A stretch of 64,000 bases of DNA from Thalassia testudinum (taxonomy: Eukaryota; Streptophyta; Magnoliopsida; Alismatales; Hydrocharitaceae): the NCBI GenBank assembly GCA_037157565.1, contig JAZHRO010000013.1, positions 112,482,001 through 112,546,000 on the forward strand, in the 5' to 3' direction. Positions 20,398-31,489 of the stretch are shown piece after piece (within the stretch, counting starts at the first letter, position 1; each line of letters begins with the position of its first letter). Position numbers and translations under genes: made by a program. The notes beneath the pieces were generated by a model that was not told the DNA's origin, searched no databases, and worked only from the letters and a program-made list of their open reading frames with translations.

Positions 20398-22273
20398 TGA
20401 TGTAAACACATTTACACTACTTAAAATGTCTATTTATGCTTGTTCTTAAGCATAGGATTGCATTTCATGATATAAATATTGCATAACATGCATCATCTCG
20501 CATTTAGAGTAGTTTGAATAAAATGGAGGTTAATTGTCTCTTTTTATGTGCTTGGACAGGGAAAACATTTTATCGGGGCCTCGGATCAAAGATCCAACAG
20601 TATAGATATGATCAGGGCGACGATTGGAGTTCAACGACTCCAAGATCGCCCTAATCAGGCATCCGTAGCATCAGACAGAGATTGGGGAACCCTAAAAAAT
20701 CAAGGGCCAGGATGGTGTAAATCCGCACTTCAGATGACAAATCCGACCGCACGGATGAATTCGGATCGACGATCGCAGCCCAACGACACAAAAATCGAGT
20801 CAATCCGACATCTGTGGCACCATCTACAAGTTCCAGAAGATGGACGGCCAAGATGGCGCCACTCAGCCGCCCAAACGGCCGCTTGCATCTTGTGAAGACC
20901 ACGCACCCGTCTCCTCTCCGCTTTTGGATCTTGATCCAACGGCTGCGACGCGCCCGCGCTGAAGTCAGGCGCTCGACACAAACGCGACCGCAGCGCAGCG
21001 GTCGAGCGCTCTAATGCGAAGTAGGGACGCGCGTTCGAGCCTCGCCACACAGAAATTGGAGCGTTGGCGCGCCTCCAATCGACCGCACGATCGTGATCCA
21101 ACGGCCGCGCGCGCCCGATAGCACCGACGCGCGATTGGACGCGCTCGTGAACGCGCGATCGCACGCACAGGCGGGCGAGCGGCAGCGGTGAAGGCGCGAT
21201 TTTAAGCCGTCCGATCTCACGATCGGACGGCTGAGACTTCGCGGACGTGCGTAGGAGTTACGCACGCGGGCAGCCGAGCGGGCGCGCGTGGGCGCGGCGG
21301 CGACGGCCACGTCGGGGCTTTAGTGACGGATTTATCCGTCACTAAAGACCCCTTATTTATTATTTTGAAGATGTAATGTCTATTTTGCCCCCACTCCTTG
21401 CAACTATAAAAGGAGACCCCCTCCATACGAAATTCTGATCCCTTCCTTCTCCTCTCTACCTCTCCAAAGCTCAAGAGAAGCTTGTCCCACACCCGGGATG
21501 CTTCTCGCGAGATAAAGTCCAAATTTTCGTCCCCCTTCGGAAGTGGATCCCGCGACGACGACGGCGTGCTGCTCCATTCCCGTTCTTCTGCTTCGTCCTC
21601 CTTCGTCCCACTTCGTCCTCCTTCGTCCAGGCGTCGTCCCGTCCGGCTCGTCCTCCAAGCCACCGTCGAGGAGGATAACTTCTCTCTCCCATTCTTATTT
21701 ACAGCTTTTCTAGTGTAGAATTTTCCTGCTTTATAGTGTAATTGATTTCCCGCTTTCTAGTGTAGCTTTCATTTCGTTTGCTTGTATAAACAATTGAAAT
21801 ATTGAGTGCATGTTCTCTTTCTCTCTCTCTCTCTCTCTTAGTTTGATAGCTCCATTGTAATTATTTCGCCTTGTTTATCAAAAATCCTAAAAAAAAAACA
21901 TAATTGCGAATATAGATCAACGTATTCTCCCTGAGTTCGACCCGGAATTCTTTTTCAGTATAAATCTTATTTGTTGAACACGAATTCTTCGCTTTCGAAC
22001 TACAATGACAGGTTTTTCCAAAACCAAACACGTTAGCGTAGATTCGTAATCGTTCAACATTTTGGCGCCGTTGCCGGGGAGGCAACGATTTCCGATCTTT
22101 TCTTCGCATTTCTTGCACTCTATTTGTTTTCTAACTAGCTTTATATTGTGTCTATTGTTTTGCAGAGACCTCTATCAAGGAATCAACAAGCGGTAGACTG
22201 GAGTAAAGTGCAGTTGAAGACAACTGTAAGTGCTCCCCCATTCTTTCCCCCTCCATAGATTTCATTCGCCACA
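20398..22273 (+). repeat. 3' LTR of element K plus 214-bp PBS/leader extension
   Basis: The canonical LTR is 20398-22059 (TGATGTAAAC...GTTCAACA). It carries a tRNA-like cassette (20984-21047), the TGACG palindrome (21314-21352) and a TATA box (21405-21411). It is followed without a break by PBS TGGCGCCGTTGCCGGGGA (22063-22080) and leader sequence up to CCACA at 22273. There the TSD ACGAC begins and J's RT resumes in frame. A normal element would have the TSD at 22060. Confidence 0.9.
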
Positions 22274-22278
22274 ACGAC

Positions 22279-24949
22279 CTTCAAGAGAAATGCAAAGACG
22301 CCTAAACCCTAACCTACAAGAGGTCGTGAAAAAGGAGATCATAAAGTGGTTAGATGTAGGGATCATCTACCCGATCTCCAACAGTCGTTGGGCGAGTCCA
22401 ATACAAGTGGTGCCTAAAAAGGCAGGACTTACCATCATCACGACTGAAACCGGAGAAGTCATTCCTACCCGAATAGCTAACTCAAGGAGAGTCTACATTG
22501 ATTACAGAAGACTCAATTCCTCCACGAAGAAGGACCATTTCCCACTACTGTTTATTGATCAGATCCTCGAAAAACTAGCGGGAAATAGGTTCTTCTGCTT
22601 TCTTGACGGGACTCCGGTTACAATCAGGTGGCAATCCATCTAGAAGACCAAGAAAAGACCACATTCACCTGCCCTTTCGGGACGTACACATTTCGAAGGA
22701 TGCCATTCGATCTCTGCAATGCACTTGCAACTTTTCAACGGTGCATGCTTGCCATATTCTCAGATATGGTAGGTGATTATCTAGAAGTCTTCATGGATGA
22801 CTTTTCAGTTTTTGGAGAATCATTTGATGATTGCCTCCAACACTTGGTCCAAATACTCAGGCGATGCATCGAGGTGAATTTGGTTCTTTCCTGGGAAAAG
22901 AGCCATTTCATGGTGCCTGAGGGAATTGTCCTGGGACATTTAATCTCGGAGAAAGGCATCCAAGTGGATCGAGCTAAGGTTAACCTGATTTCCAAGCTCC
23001 CTATGCCTAGCTCGATTAAGGACATCCGATCTTTTTTGGGGCAGGTCGGTTTTTACCGTCGATTTATCCCTGATTTCTCCAAAATCACGCGCCCCCTGAC
23101 CAATCTTCTCTCCAAGGATGTGCCTTTCGAAATTTCCAAGGAATGCACTCAAGCATTTGAGATCCTACGTGACCGAGTCACCCAAGCCCCAATCCTACAG
23201 TCCCCTGATTGGTCTCAACCCTTTGAGATCATGTGCGATGCATCTGACTTCGCTGTAGGAGTGATTTTGGGACAGAAAATTGACGGGAAACCTGTGGTCA
23301 TTTACTACGCCAGCAAAACACTGGATGAGGCTCAGCGTAACTATACAGTTACTGAGAAAGAGCTGCTGGCCGTAGTATTTGCCCTGGAAAAATTCAGATC
23401 ATACCTTCTGGGTTCCCGTGTTATCATATACTCTGATCACACAGCTGTGAGGCATCTCCTTGCAAAGAAGGACGTGAAACCTCGATTAATCAGATGGATC
23501 TTGCTGTTGCAAGAATTTGACCTTGAGATTCGTGACAAGGTGAGAAAGCAAAATGTGGTAGCTGATCACTTGTCTCGCCTTCCTTCTGAAATAATTGACC
23601 CTTCCGGACCTATCACAGAACATTTTCCTAATGAGTACCTCCTAACTATTAGTACAAGTCTTCCATGGTTCGCTGATATAGTTAATTACCAAGCATCACA
23701 TCAGATTCCGCGCGATTGGCCAAAGGCCAAAAAGGACAAATTGCATTCCAATGCCAAGTATTACCTGTGGGAAGACCCGTATCTATTCCGCATTGGTGCT
23801 GATCAGATAATTCGACGATGCGTCGCGGAAGTGAAAATCAAAGACATACTCTCATTCTGCCATGACCAGGCATGCGGTGGACATTTCTCAGGACATAAAA
23901 CCGCATCAAAAGTCCTCCAGTGTGGCTTTTACTGGCCCACAATTTTCAAAGATGCATACGATCACTGTAAGGCATGTTCCCGTTGCCAGACTCTGGGCAA
24001 CATGAGCCATCGAGACATGATGCCTCTACAGCCGATCTTGGTATGCGAAATTTTTGATATTTGGGGGATTGATTTCATGGGACCCTTCCCAATCTCAGAT
24101 GGCTTCGAATACATCTTACTCGCAGTTGACTATGTTTCAAAGTGGATAGAACCCATTCCGACCCGAACCAACAATCATAAAGTTGTTATAAAATTCCTTC
24201 ATCAGAACATTTTCTCAAGGTTCGGGATCCCACATGCTATAATTTCCGACGGAGGGACCCATTTCACTAATGCTCAGTTCAGGTCACTGATGACCAAATA
24301 TGGGGTGTCACACCGAATCTCTACTCCTTACCACCCCCAAACTAATGGTCTAGCTGAGCTATCTAACCGAGAGATCAAGAAGATCCTTCAGGTTACTGTT
24401 CGATCTGATAGAAAAGATTGTTCTTCTCGGCTTCCGAAAGCATTGTGGGCCTATAGGACCGCCCACAAAACCCAATTAGGAATGTCTCCCTTCAGACTAG
24501 TATACGGGAAGGCATGTCACCTCCCCGTCGAGTTGGAGCATAAAGCCTATTGGGTAGTACGGACTTGTAATCTAGATCTTTCTAAGGCTGGAACCCACAG
24601 AAGACTTCAAATGAGCGAGATCGATGAATTACGCCACAACACGTATGAGAACTCGTGAATTTACAAAGAATGGGTTAAAGCTTTTCACGACAAACACATT
24701 TCTAGAAAGGTCTTTCATCCTGGTCAAAAAGTTTTACTCTTTGATGCCCGACTCAAATTATTCCCAGGAAAGCTAAGATCCAAGTGGGTCGGACCCTACC
24801 TAGTCCGACAAATCTTCAGAAATGGAGCCATTGAAATCAGCCCACTCAGCCCCGATTCTGAACCCTTTGTCGTGAATGGTCAGAGACTCAAGCCATTCAT
24901 GACCGATATAGATTTGGCTGAGTCATCCTTTACCCTCCATTCCTCTTGA
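22279..24949 (+). pseudogene. Pol of element J: RT, RNase H and integrase
   Basis: This continues the frame cut at 13480. RT: MQRRLNPNLQEVV, IIYPISNSRWASPIQVVPKK. A 1-nt deletion near 22610 (after FCFLDG) shifts the frame, and the rest is open from 22628. FMDD of the RT active site is at 22790. RNase H shows CDAS (about 23238), TEKELLAV and YSDHTAV, the expected Asp-Glu-Asp set. Integrase has an HHCC finger (CHDQACGGHFSGH, CKACSRC) and the DDE triad in WGIDFMGP (about 24070), IISDGGTHF (about 24248) and LAELSNREIK (about 24356). A TGA at 24656-24658 interrupts it before the C-terminal tail, which ends at TGA 24947-24949. All catalytic residues I can check are kept, so the copy is only lightly damaged. 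Confidence 0.92.
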
Positions 24950-26442
24950 GCACATTGCGCCCAGCCGATGGCGTAAAACTCAGCGCTTAACGGGAGGCAA
25001 CCTGTCATTCTTTGAAAAATCCGAAACCTTTTCTGACATCTCTATGCGGAATTCATATTGCACTTTAGGGTTCATCCATTAGAACAACCGACTTCACCTC
25101 AGGTATCCCTACCCGAGATTAAAAATCGTTCACAACAAGTCACTTCAACCCATTCACTCACCACACACCTGTCCTAATGCATGAACTAAGCTAAATTCGA
25201 ACCCACCTAATTTACAATGGGGACATTGCAAATCTTAGGCATGGGGGGGGGTATGAAAGTGCAAAATGTCAGGAAAATTCATATCAAGGAAGGGTTTCAA
25301 AAAAAAAAAAAAAAGTCATTAGTAAAAGATTAAGGAACTAACTGAAGTTCTAGACCAGATCAAGAAAAGAAATAAAAGAAAAAGTGCTAAGAAGACATAA
25401 CAAGAGATTAGCGGGAACGCTGGTCTTAGTCCTCTTGGGCTAGATTCTTTAGCTTAAAAATTCACGTATCCATTAAAATCTGGATAATCCTCAAGAGGTT
25501 GAGGAAAATGCAAAGCTTAAGTATTAGGTCTAAGGCTTAGGAAGTATTCGGCCTCGTTAACTGACCTCTGGTTTGCGGGATTCGGTAACCTAAGCACCCC
25601 AAATTCACACACAGTCTAGTTCAGTGCGCATAAACATCCAAATCACGCAAAAGCGTTTAATGTTCTGAAAAAGTCACCTAGATTAGGAGCGGCCAATCAA
25701 CACAAATTGATTTAGACGAGTTTCCTAGTGCGGAGAGGCGGGAAATTCCCCCCGAAGATGCGTAACAACATATCATCTCCTCGGTGCTTGTCTCTTAGGA
25801 TATTTAAATATCCTACTGGGGGGCATGTAAGCACTCTGCTGGTTCAGATACCATGGGCGGCATTATCACGAAATGTCGATCGCCAGGGTCTGAATTCGGC
25901 CACGGAACGCCATGGGCGGGATTATCTCGAAAACTCGAAAGCCAGGGTTCTGGGGGTTGCCATGGGGGGGATTATCTCGAAATCTCGAAATCCAGGGACC
26001 CTTGAGGATTGATGATGAGGACGAGGAATCCGATACAGACCGTGTTGGGAAGCTAATCCGAAGCTAGAAATAAAAAGAAAAGAGAGAGAAAAGCTCTCCA
26101 AACAAATAAATCTTCTATCTCTCTCTTACAAAAATGCACTGCAAACTGAACTTAGGCTAAAAATGTCTCAAGCACGGGTGCTTTAACCGCGGAGTCCAAC
26201 AAACCCTAGGTTAGTTTTTGTGGGCCGTAGAAACCTTTGTGAAGGACTGAGGCTAAAGCGGGTCAGGTCCGGATTTTGGTTGGTACTTGAGTACCTCTAG
26301 GCCTATTGTTGGCATTCCGACCTAATCACAAAAGAAAAGGAGAAGCACTTATCATGATTGTTCATAGACACTCTGGGTCTAGAAAAGAAGTTAAAACCTT
26401 GGAATTTTGCTAAGGGACTAGCAAAAGCTAGGCATGGGGATA
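24950..26442 (+). other. 3' UTR of element J
   Basis: Non-coding. It has a first polypurine tract near 25237-25253 (TTAGGCATGGGGGGGG after GGGGACATTG) and a second, AGGCATGGGGA, at 26430-26440 before the LTR. It holds a tandem repeat (25851-25998) in place of the two-copy motif of A, B, C and K, and A-rich low-complexity DNA around 25300 and 25360. Confidence 0.7.
25851..25998 (+). repeat. Three-copy tandem repeat in the J 3' UTR
   Basis: The unit begins CCATGGGCGGNATTATCTCG and ends with a CCAGGG line. Copies start at 25851, 25910 and 25960. Each contains a short self-repeat (CTCGAAA-CTCGAAA) in copies 2 and 3. Purpose unknown. Confidence 0.7.
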
Positions 26443-29081
26443 TGATGAGAGCCTCATCATGAGCCATAACTATCTCATTTTGACCCAATAAAGAAGATAT
26501 AAGCTCCTACATAACCTAGAAGAAGGCCTAAATAAAGGAATAAGTGCTCTGAGAAGAAAACATGAATTAAAGGGTAAAATAGCAATTTTACCATTGCAGT
26601 ACATAAACGGAATTCCTCAGAGGCAAAACATAGGTCAAATGGTCTAAATGAGATAAAAAGTGGGTTGAGTAAATCAGAAATGGGTTCATGTACAATTTAG
26701 GAATTAAATGACATTTGGTAACCATAAAATAGACCCGCTTAAATTAACAAGGTTCCGGTTAGGACAAAAATTAAGTAAACCCTCTAAAAATCATGGAAAA
26801 ATATTCCTTAGGGTTTAGTACACTTAATGCGGCCATTGGAACCTAGTTTGACCTAGATTAGGGCCCTAGCCATTCAATTAACCTAATTTAGGTTTTTATG
26901 CAAAATGTCTAGCCAAATGAGGTCAAACCTAAAATACAACTTCACCATTAGATTCCTTAGGTCCAAATTAGGTTTATACCAAAATTTGGACCTAAGTGGA
27001 GGTCATCTTGACCTACTTTGCAATTTAGTACACCCAAATCATAACTTGGTCCCTATCTTTTGAAAATCATTGCAGAGAGCCCCCTAAGTTCCTCGCCACC
27101 TTTGCAATCAGGTCCTGCCGCCATTGTTAGGGTAGAGCCGATCTCCGGCGAGGTTTAGAGAGGGATTACTCTCTGATTCCTCAGAGATTCCCTCCCAGAA
27201 ATGGAAGGGAGATTCTCTGAGGAATTCCCTTCCATCTAAAGCCAATCACGATCTCTGGTGTGAACCGAATCTCTCGTGCGAATGCACGAGGGATTTGGGT
27301 ATCCACCTTCTTTCCTTCTCCGACGAGCCGGCGGAGGTGATTGCGCGCCCTCCACGCACTAGAAGGTTCGGCCAACACCTATAAAAGGATCTTCAGACCC
27401 GGCCGCAGATCTTCAAACTTGAATTGGCGGAGATTCCCCCAAACTTTCCTGTCTTCCATCTCCGGCCAAGAGACCCGCAAGCTCCGGCGACCTCCTCCAC
27501 TCCTTCTCGTCGCTCTGCTGCCATACCAGCAGCAGAGTCAACTCCGCCTCTTCCTCCCGCGTCGTGCCGTACCAAGCGCGCGTGCCCCTGACCTCGTCCT
27601 CGTCGCCGCTCCCTCCCTTAGGGTTCTTCTTCTCCGACTACGGCAGCTACACGTCGTCTGCTCCACTGCCTCCCTCCCTTCCAGAACACTCCAGATACCT
27701 TCTCTATCTTTCCTTCTCTCTTTTCCCCCTGTTATTTTAGTTAATTGCCCCCCGACAGTGCCTGACCACCTCCATCTTCCTCGCCTCCGACCGACCTCCG
27801 GCGAGCTGCATCCACCATTCCGCCTCACCACAAGGAACAATCTCCGCCCCTCCACTGCCACTCCACACCTCAACAATAGCCCCCCGAACTCAACCACACT
27901 TCCAGCCACAGGTTGACCTAGGCACGCACGCCTAGGCCATCCCACGGCCTGCAGCACCATTCACCACCTTCGTCGTGTCACGGCGAAGGTGCCCAGCTAG
28001 TCTGATTAGGCCAATAGGCCGTGCCGGTGTTGGACAGTGTTTCAATTCCTGCCGCCATTGACGGTTGAAGCAGCAAGCAGCTTCGCAGCAGCTCCAGGCA
28101 TCAGGTCTTCCAGGCTTCAGGCGCAGCAGATTCGCACGAGCAGTGCAAAGCCCTCGGGTCCAGCTGGTAGAGTTGCGAAGCCCGCAGCTTTGGCAATTGC
28201 ACGAAGAAAGCTCTGCGGGTGCGCGAAATTGGGGCAGGGCAGATAGTCCCACATCGGAGAAACGTAACGTGCAGGTATGGTTTAAAGTGTTTTTGTGTTA
28301 TCTGCTTATCGCCTCCGAACGCACAGGGGTGAGGTCCCTCACCTGACCCACTCGCCTCGTCCGCGGTTTCACCTCGCGGATCTGGCAGGATCCGACCCAA
28401 CCCTGACCGGAGCACTCCTCGCGCATCACCCACCTGCCGGTGCGCCTGTTCGCGGGTGCGAGATCCGACTCGAATACCCGTGGCTCTGGGAGAGCGTCCT
28501 TGAGCGAATTGCAGAGAGAGAGAGACGTTCGGGTAGAGGGGAAGGGTTAGGTTTTGCTTCCCTGTGTGCAGGCAGGCCGGGCGGTGAAGAGAGGAGACTT
28601 AGCCGCAAGGAGCAAAAGAAAAGAAGAAGCAGAAGAAGAGAAGACAAGGAAGAAAGAAGGATTGCAGATGAAAAGGAAGAAGAAGACAAAAGAGAAACAA
28701 TGGCAGGAAGAAGAATCCTTTGCAGGAAAGAGAAGAGAAGAGAAAGAAGTTCAAGGAAGAAAAAGACCTGTGGATCAGAAGAAAAGAAGAAGAAGAGCCA
28801 ACGAAGAAGAAGAAGAAGGTAGAAGAGGGAAAGAAGACTTACTTTTAAGATGTCTGATTTACTGTTTTCTTTTAGCAATTCTTTTTATAACTCTCTCTCT
28901 TTGCATCAATTGTTTTCATTTAAAAGTTGTATTATTTGGTTTTACAAGTACTGAGATTGCTCCCTGTGTTCGACCTTGGATACTCTAGTTTTTCGAGTAA
29001 TAAAATTCTCTATATTTGTTTGAACGTTTTGTCGGCTATATTACGTGTTAACTTTTAAAACCCCACAAAAGCGTACAAACA
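26443..29081 (+). repeat. 3' LTR of element J
   Basis: 2639 bp, TGATGAGAGC...CAAACA, paired with 6812-9491. Small indels (for example missing bases near 27810-27830 relative to 8180-8220) account for the shorter length. TATA box at 27380-27386. The long frames inside are compositional. Confidence 0.92.
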
Positions 29082-30375
29082 TAGCGTATTTCTAACCTTG
29101 ACATTAATATCCTCCTTCAGCCGAGGATTCCATAAAGGACGATTGTGACCATCCACCTCAGTCCTAGTTTTATCAGAACCTGCACTCTACGTATTTGCCT
29201 TATTTGGTTGCTCTCAAGATATTCACACTAAGAACTTCTATGTAGAAACCGAGAGTGAAAACTATGCTTAACTCCGTATATCGTTATCTAATTATCCAGA
29301 AGTTAGGATTCCTGATACTAGCCTTAGAGCACCAGTAGATGTTCTACTCTCACCTCACATGTGTTTGGTGGATCTGTTAAAAGATAGTTTACCTGAATCC
29401 CTAATTATTGTCGAAGGGCTTAGGAGAAGAAGCACTGCTTCTTCTTGACAAACTAAAGATGTTTATCGGTCTTCACAGAGGATCCATTGCAAATTCTATG
29501 TGTAAGTGTGTAATATTACTAAGATTCTAAACTCATAAATCAACTTAAGAATAAATCCCTAATAAAACCTTAATAAAAGTTCTTTATGCCTAAATGCATT
29601 TTTTTTTTTGACATAAAAAATAAGACATGCAATGTCCACCCTCCCATGCCTATTCATTACAATGTTCTCATTGAAATGTATGCATGGAAATCAAAATATA
29701 ATAAGTAAGAGGAGGGGATCTCACCTGGCTATGCTTGTTGATCCAAGTCAGTATTAATACAAAGGATGCAAAGCTACCTGTACAGAGTATTGGGTTGCCT
29801 CCCAGCCAGTGCTAAGTTTAACGTCATTTGCCGGACTTAAACCCAAAACTATGTAGTTCATTACTGTGGGTTAAGAGAAGTAATAATTATTGCAGGAGAA
29901 TTTAAGATTAGTAGAAAGATATGATCATTTGGTCCCAGAATCAGTGATTCACAAATGCAGACCAGTTGATGATGCAGCCCTATTCTAAAGAGTCTTTCTG
30001 ATTTGGAATATGAAATAGGGTCGGGTAGATGAGGTTCAAATTACAGAGCCTGTCTGTCAATCTAGTTCCACAAATCAAGATGAGGTGGTATAGGGTCAAG
30101 ATTAAAATCATGATTTAGAATTAAATCTGATTCTGAATCAGACTAATAAGGGACTTCATATTAGTAGTTGATATCAAAAATCATGAGTTCTCCAGGCTTT
30201 GGTCATATGAGGATAAGGCTAGAGTTGTGTGGAATTCATCAAAATCTTCATCAGAAATTTCCTTTTCCTCATCCGAAGTCACTTCTTCTAAGTCAAGCCA
30301 TCCATTCGAACCAGTTGGCTTATAAGTTATTCCCCAGTCCATTATGTGTTGAACCTCTTCTTCTGGGGTTACTTC
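29082..30375 (-). other. Element I: post-protease remnant and proximal 3' UTR
   Basis: Directly upstream of J on the minus strand of I. On the minus strand, 30370-30180 still looks coding and acidic (DLEEVTSDEEKEISDEDFDE) without similarity to RT. Further on is the line CTGGGAGGCAACCCAATAC near 29800 that in J lies after integrase (near 24990). RT, RNase H and integrase are therefore missing between protease and 3' UTR. A purine tract, ATAGGCATGGGAGGG, is at about 29640 on the minus strand. Confidence 0.7.
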
Positions 30376-31489
30376 CTAGTTCATGTCCTTAGATTGTCCA
30401 TTTTCTTGAACTCCCTCAGAATTCAGAAGTTCTTGAATTTCATGTTGGATGTATTGAGGATTCTTTATATTATTATCTAATTCATCATAAGTTACCCCCA
30501 AGAGTTTCTCAATCTCACTAATGTCTTGTTCGATTTGATTTTCCATGGGAGATGGTAGATCAGAATTATCCTCAAGTACATCCCTTTCTTTCCCTTCGTG
30601 CTGGTCTTGAGCTTTGGCAGGATTCGGATCTTCTTTAGTGTGAATTGCCAAAACTTGTTCAATTGTTCCTAAAACCTCGATGGAACCACAATTTCTTTTG
30701 GGAAGTTTTAAAGATATTGAGTTGATAATTCTTCCTTCCAAAGGTGATGTGCATAATACCCATCTTACAGTTGATTAGAGCCTTGGCAGTGGCCAAGAAA
30801 GGTCACCCTAAGGTTATCGGGGTGTGGTTTAGGTTTTCTGATGCCTCCATATCTAGAATAAGGAAGTCCACAGGATATTCAAAATCCCTCACTTTTACAA
30901 TCACATTTTGTAGAAGGCCCTTCGGAATTTTGGTTGACCTATTAGCAAGCGGAAGGGTCACATCAGTGTGTTGCAAGCGGCCTAAATCTAGCTCTTCATA
31001 TAATTTTGTGGGGATTAAGTTGATGGAGGTAGCAAAGTCCAATAAGGCTCGATCCAGGATGAAACCATCTATTTCACATGAGATTAAGGGGTTCCTTGGA
31101 TCTTTCTTTTTAGGAGGGAGCTTATTTAGGATGATGGCACTGTCTTGTTTAGAAATCACGACCCTTTTTGATGATTTGTCCTGGCGTTTCGATGTGCATA
31201 ATTCCTTCATAAATTTTGCACAGGCTGGGATGTTCTCATTAGCTTCAAGGAGTGGTATATTTACCTGTACTTGCTTTGGAATCTCAAGCCAATCCTTAGA
31301 TTGATTGATTTTATCTTCCCTGGGTTTGATCAAGGCTTCAGGAAAAGGTGCTTGAGAAAAATCATGAGTATTCAAATCCCGAGTCTTGTTTTCTGGATTA
31401 GTTTGGTCTCCTAGGTCAGATTTAGACTCCTCAAGATGTTGGTAAGATTTTGATGTAGAGGGATCTAGGATTTGTTTCCCACTTCTCAA
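30376..31489 (-). pseudogene. Protease region of element I
   Basis: The minus-strand frame 31489-30803 shows the approach CAKFMKELCTSKRQDK, the retropepsin-like core DRALLDFATSINLIPTK and the end YPVDFLILDME. The core has Phe-Ala-Thr where relatives have Leu-Gly-Ala, so the catalytic Asp is kept but the invariant Gly is lost. Activity is therefore doubtful. A frame change near 30745-30800 leads into a second open stretch (30741-30376) rich in Glu/Gln (IEQDISEIEKLLGV) that corresponds to the linker before RT in relatives. No RT follows. Confidence 0.8.

Larger units (their letters stand above)
13481..22273 (+). mobile_element. Element K: non-autonomous retrotransposon with extended LTRs
   Basis: K lies between a perfect TSD ACGAC (13476-13480 and 22274-22278) inside J's RT. 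The order is canonical 5' LTR (13481-15149), PBS, leader to 15362, an inverted leader piece (15363-15424), a second R-U5 copy (15425-16183), a second PBS, a long leader, one ORF (17359-18867), a 3' UTR, a canonical 3' LTR (20398-22059), and then 214 bp of PBS plus leader before the TSD. The right integration end is thus CCACA inside the leader and not the normal LTR end. The same point in the left copy is 15362. There is no gag or pol. Confidence 0.9.
6812..29081 (+). mobile_element. Element J: near-complete Athila-like retrotransposon, interrupted by K
   Basis: LTRs 6812-9491 and 26443-29081 (TGATGAGAGC...CAAACA) are flanked by a perfect TSD TAGCG (6807-6811 and 29082-29086). Inside are an exact tRNA-Asp type PBS, gag, protease, RT, RNase H, integrase, a 3' UTR and a PPT. 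Element K splits RT at 13480/22274. Without K the element is about 13.5 kb. By eye the first roughly 170 bp of the two LTRs differ at about four sites, so the insertion is fairly young relative to its neighbours. Confidence 0.95.

Noticed and set aside
27341..27916. 191-codon frame in the J 3' LTR
   Set aside because: Pro/Arg/Leu-rich reading of GC-rich LTR. The homologous 5' LTR stretch (7710-8003) is broken by a stop, so it is not conserved.
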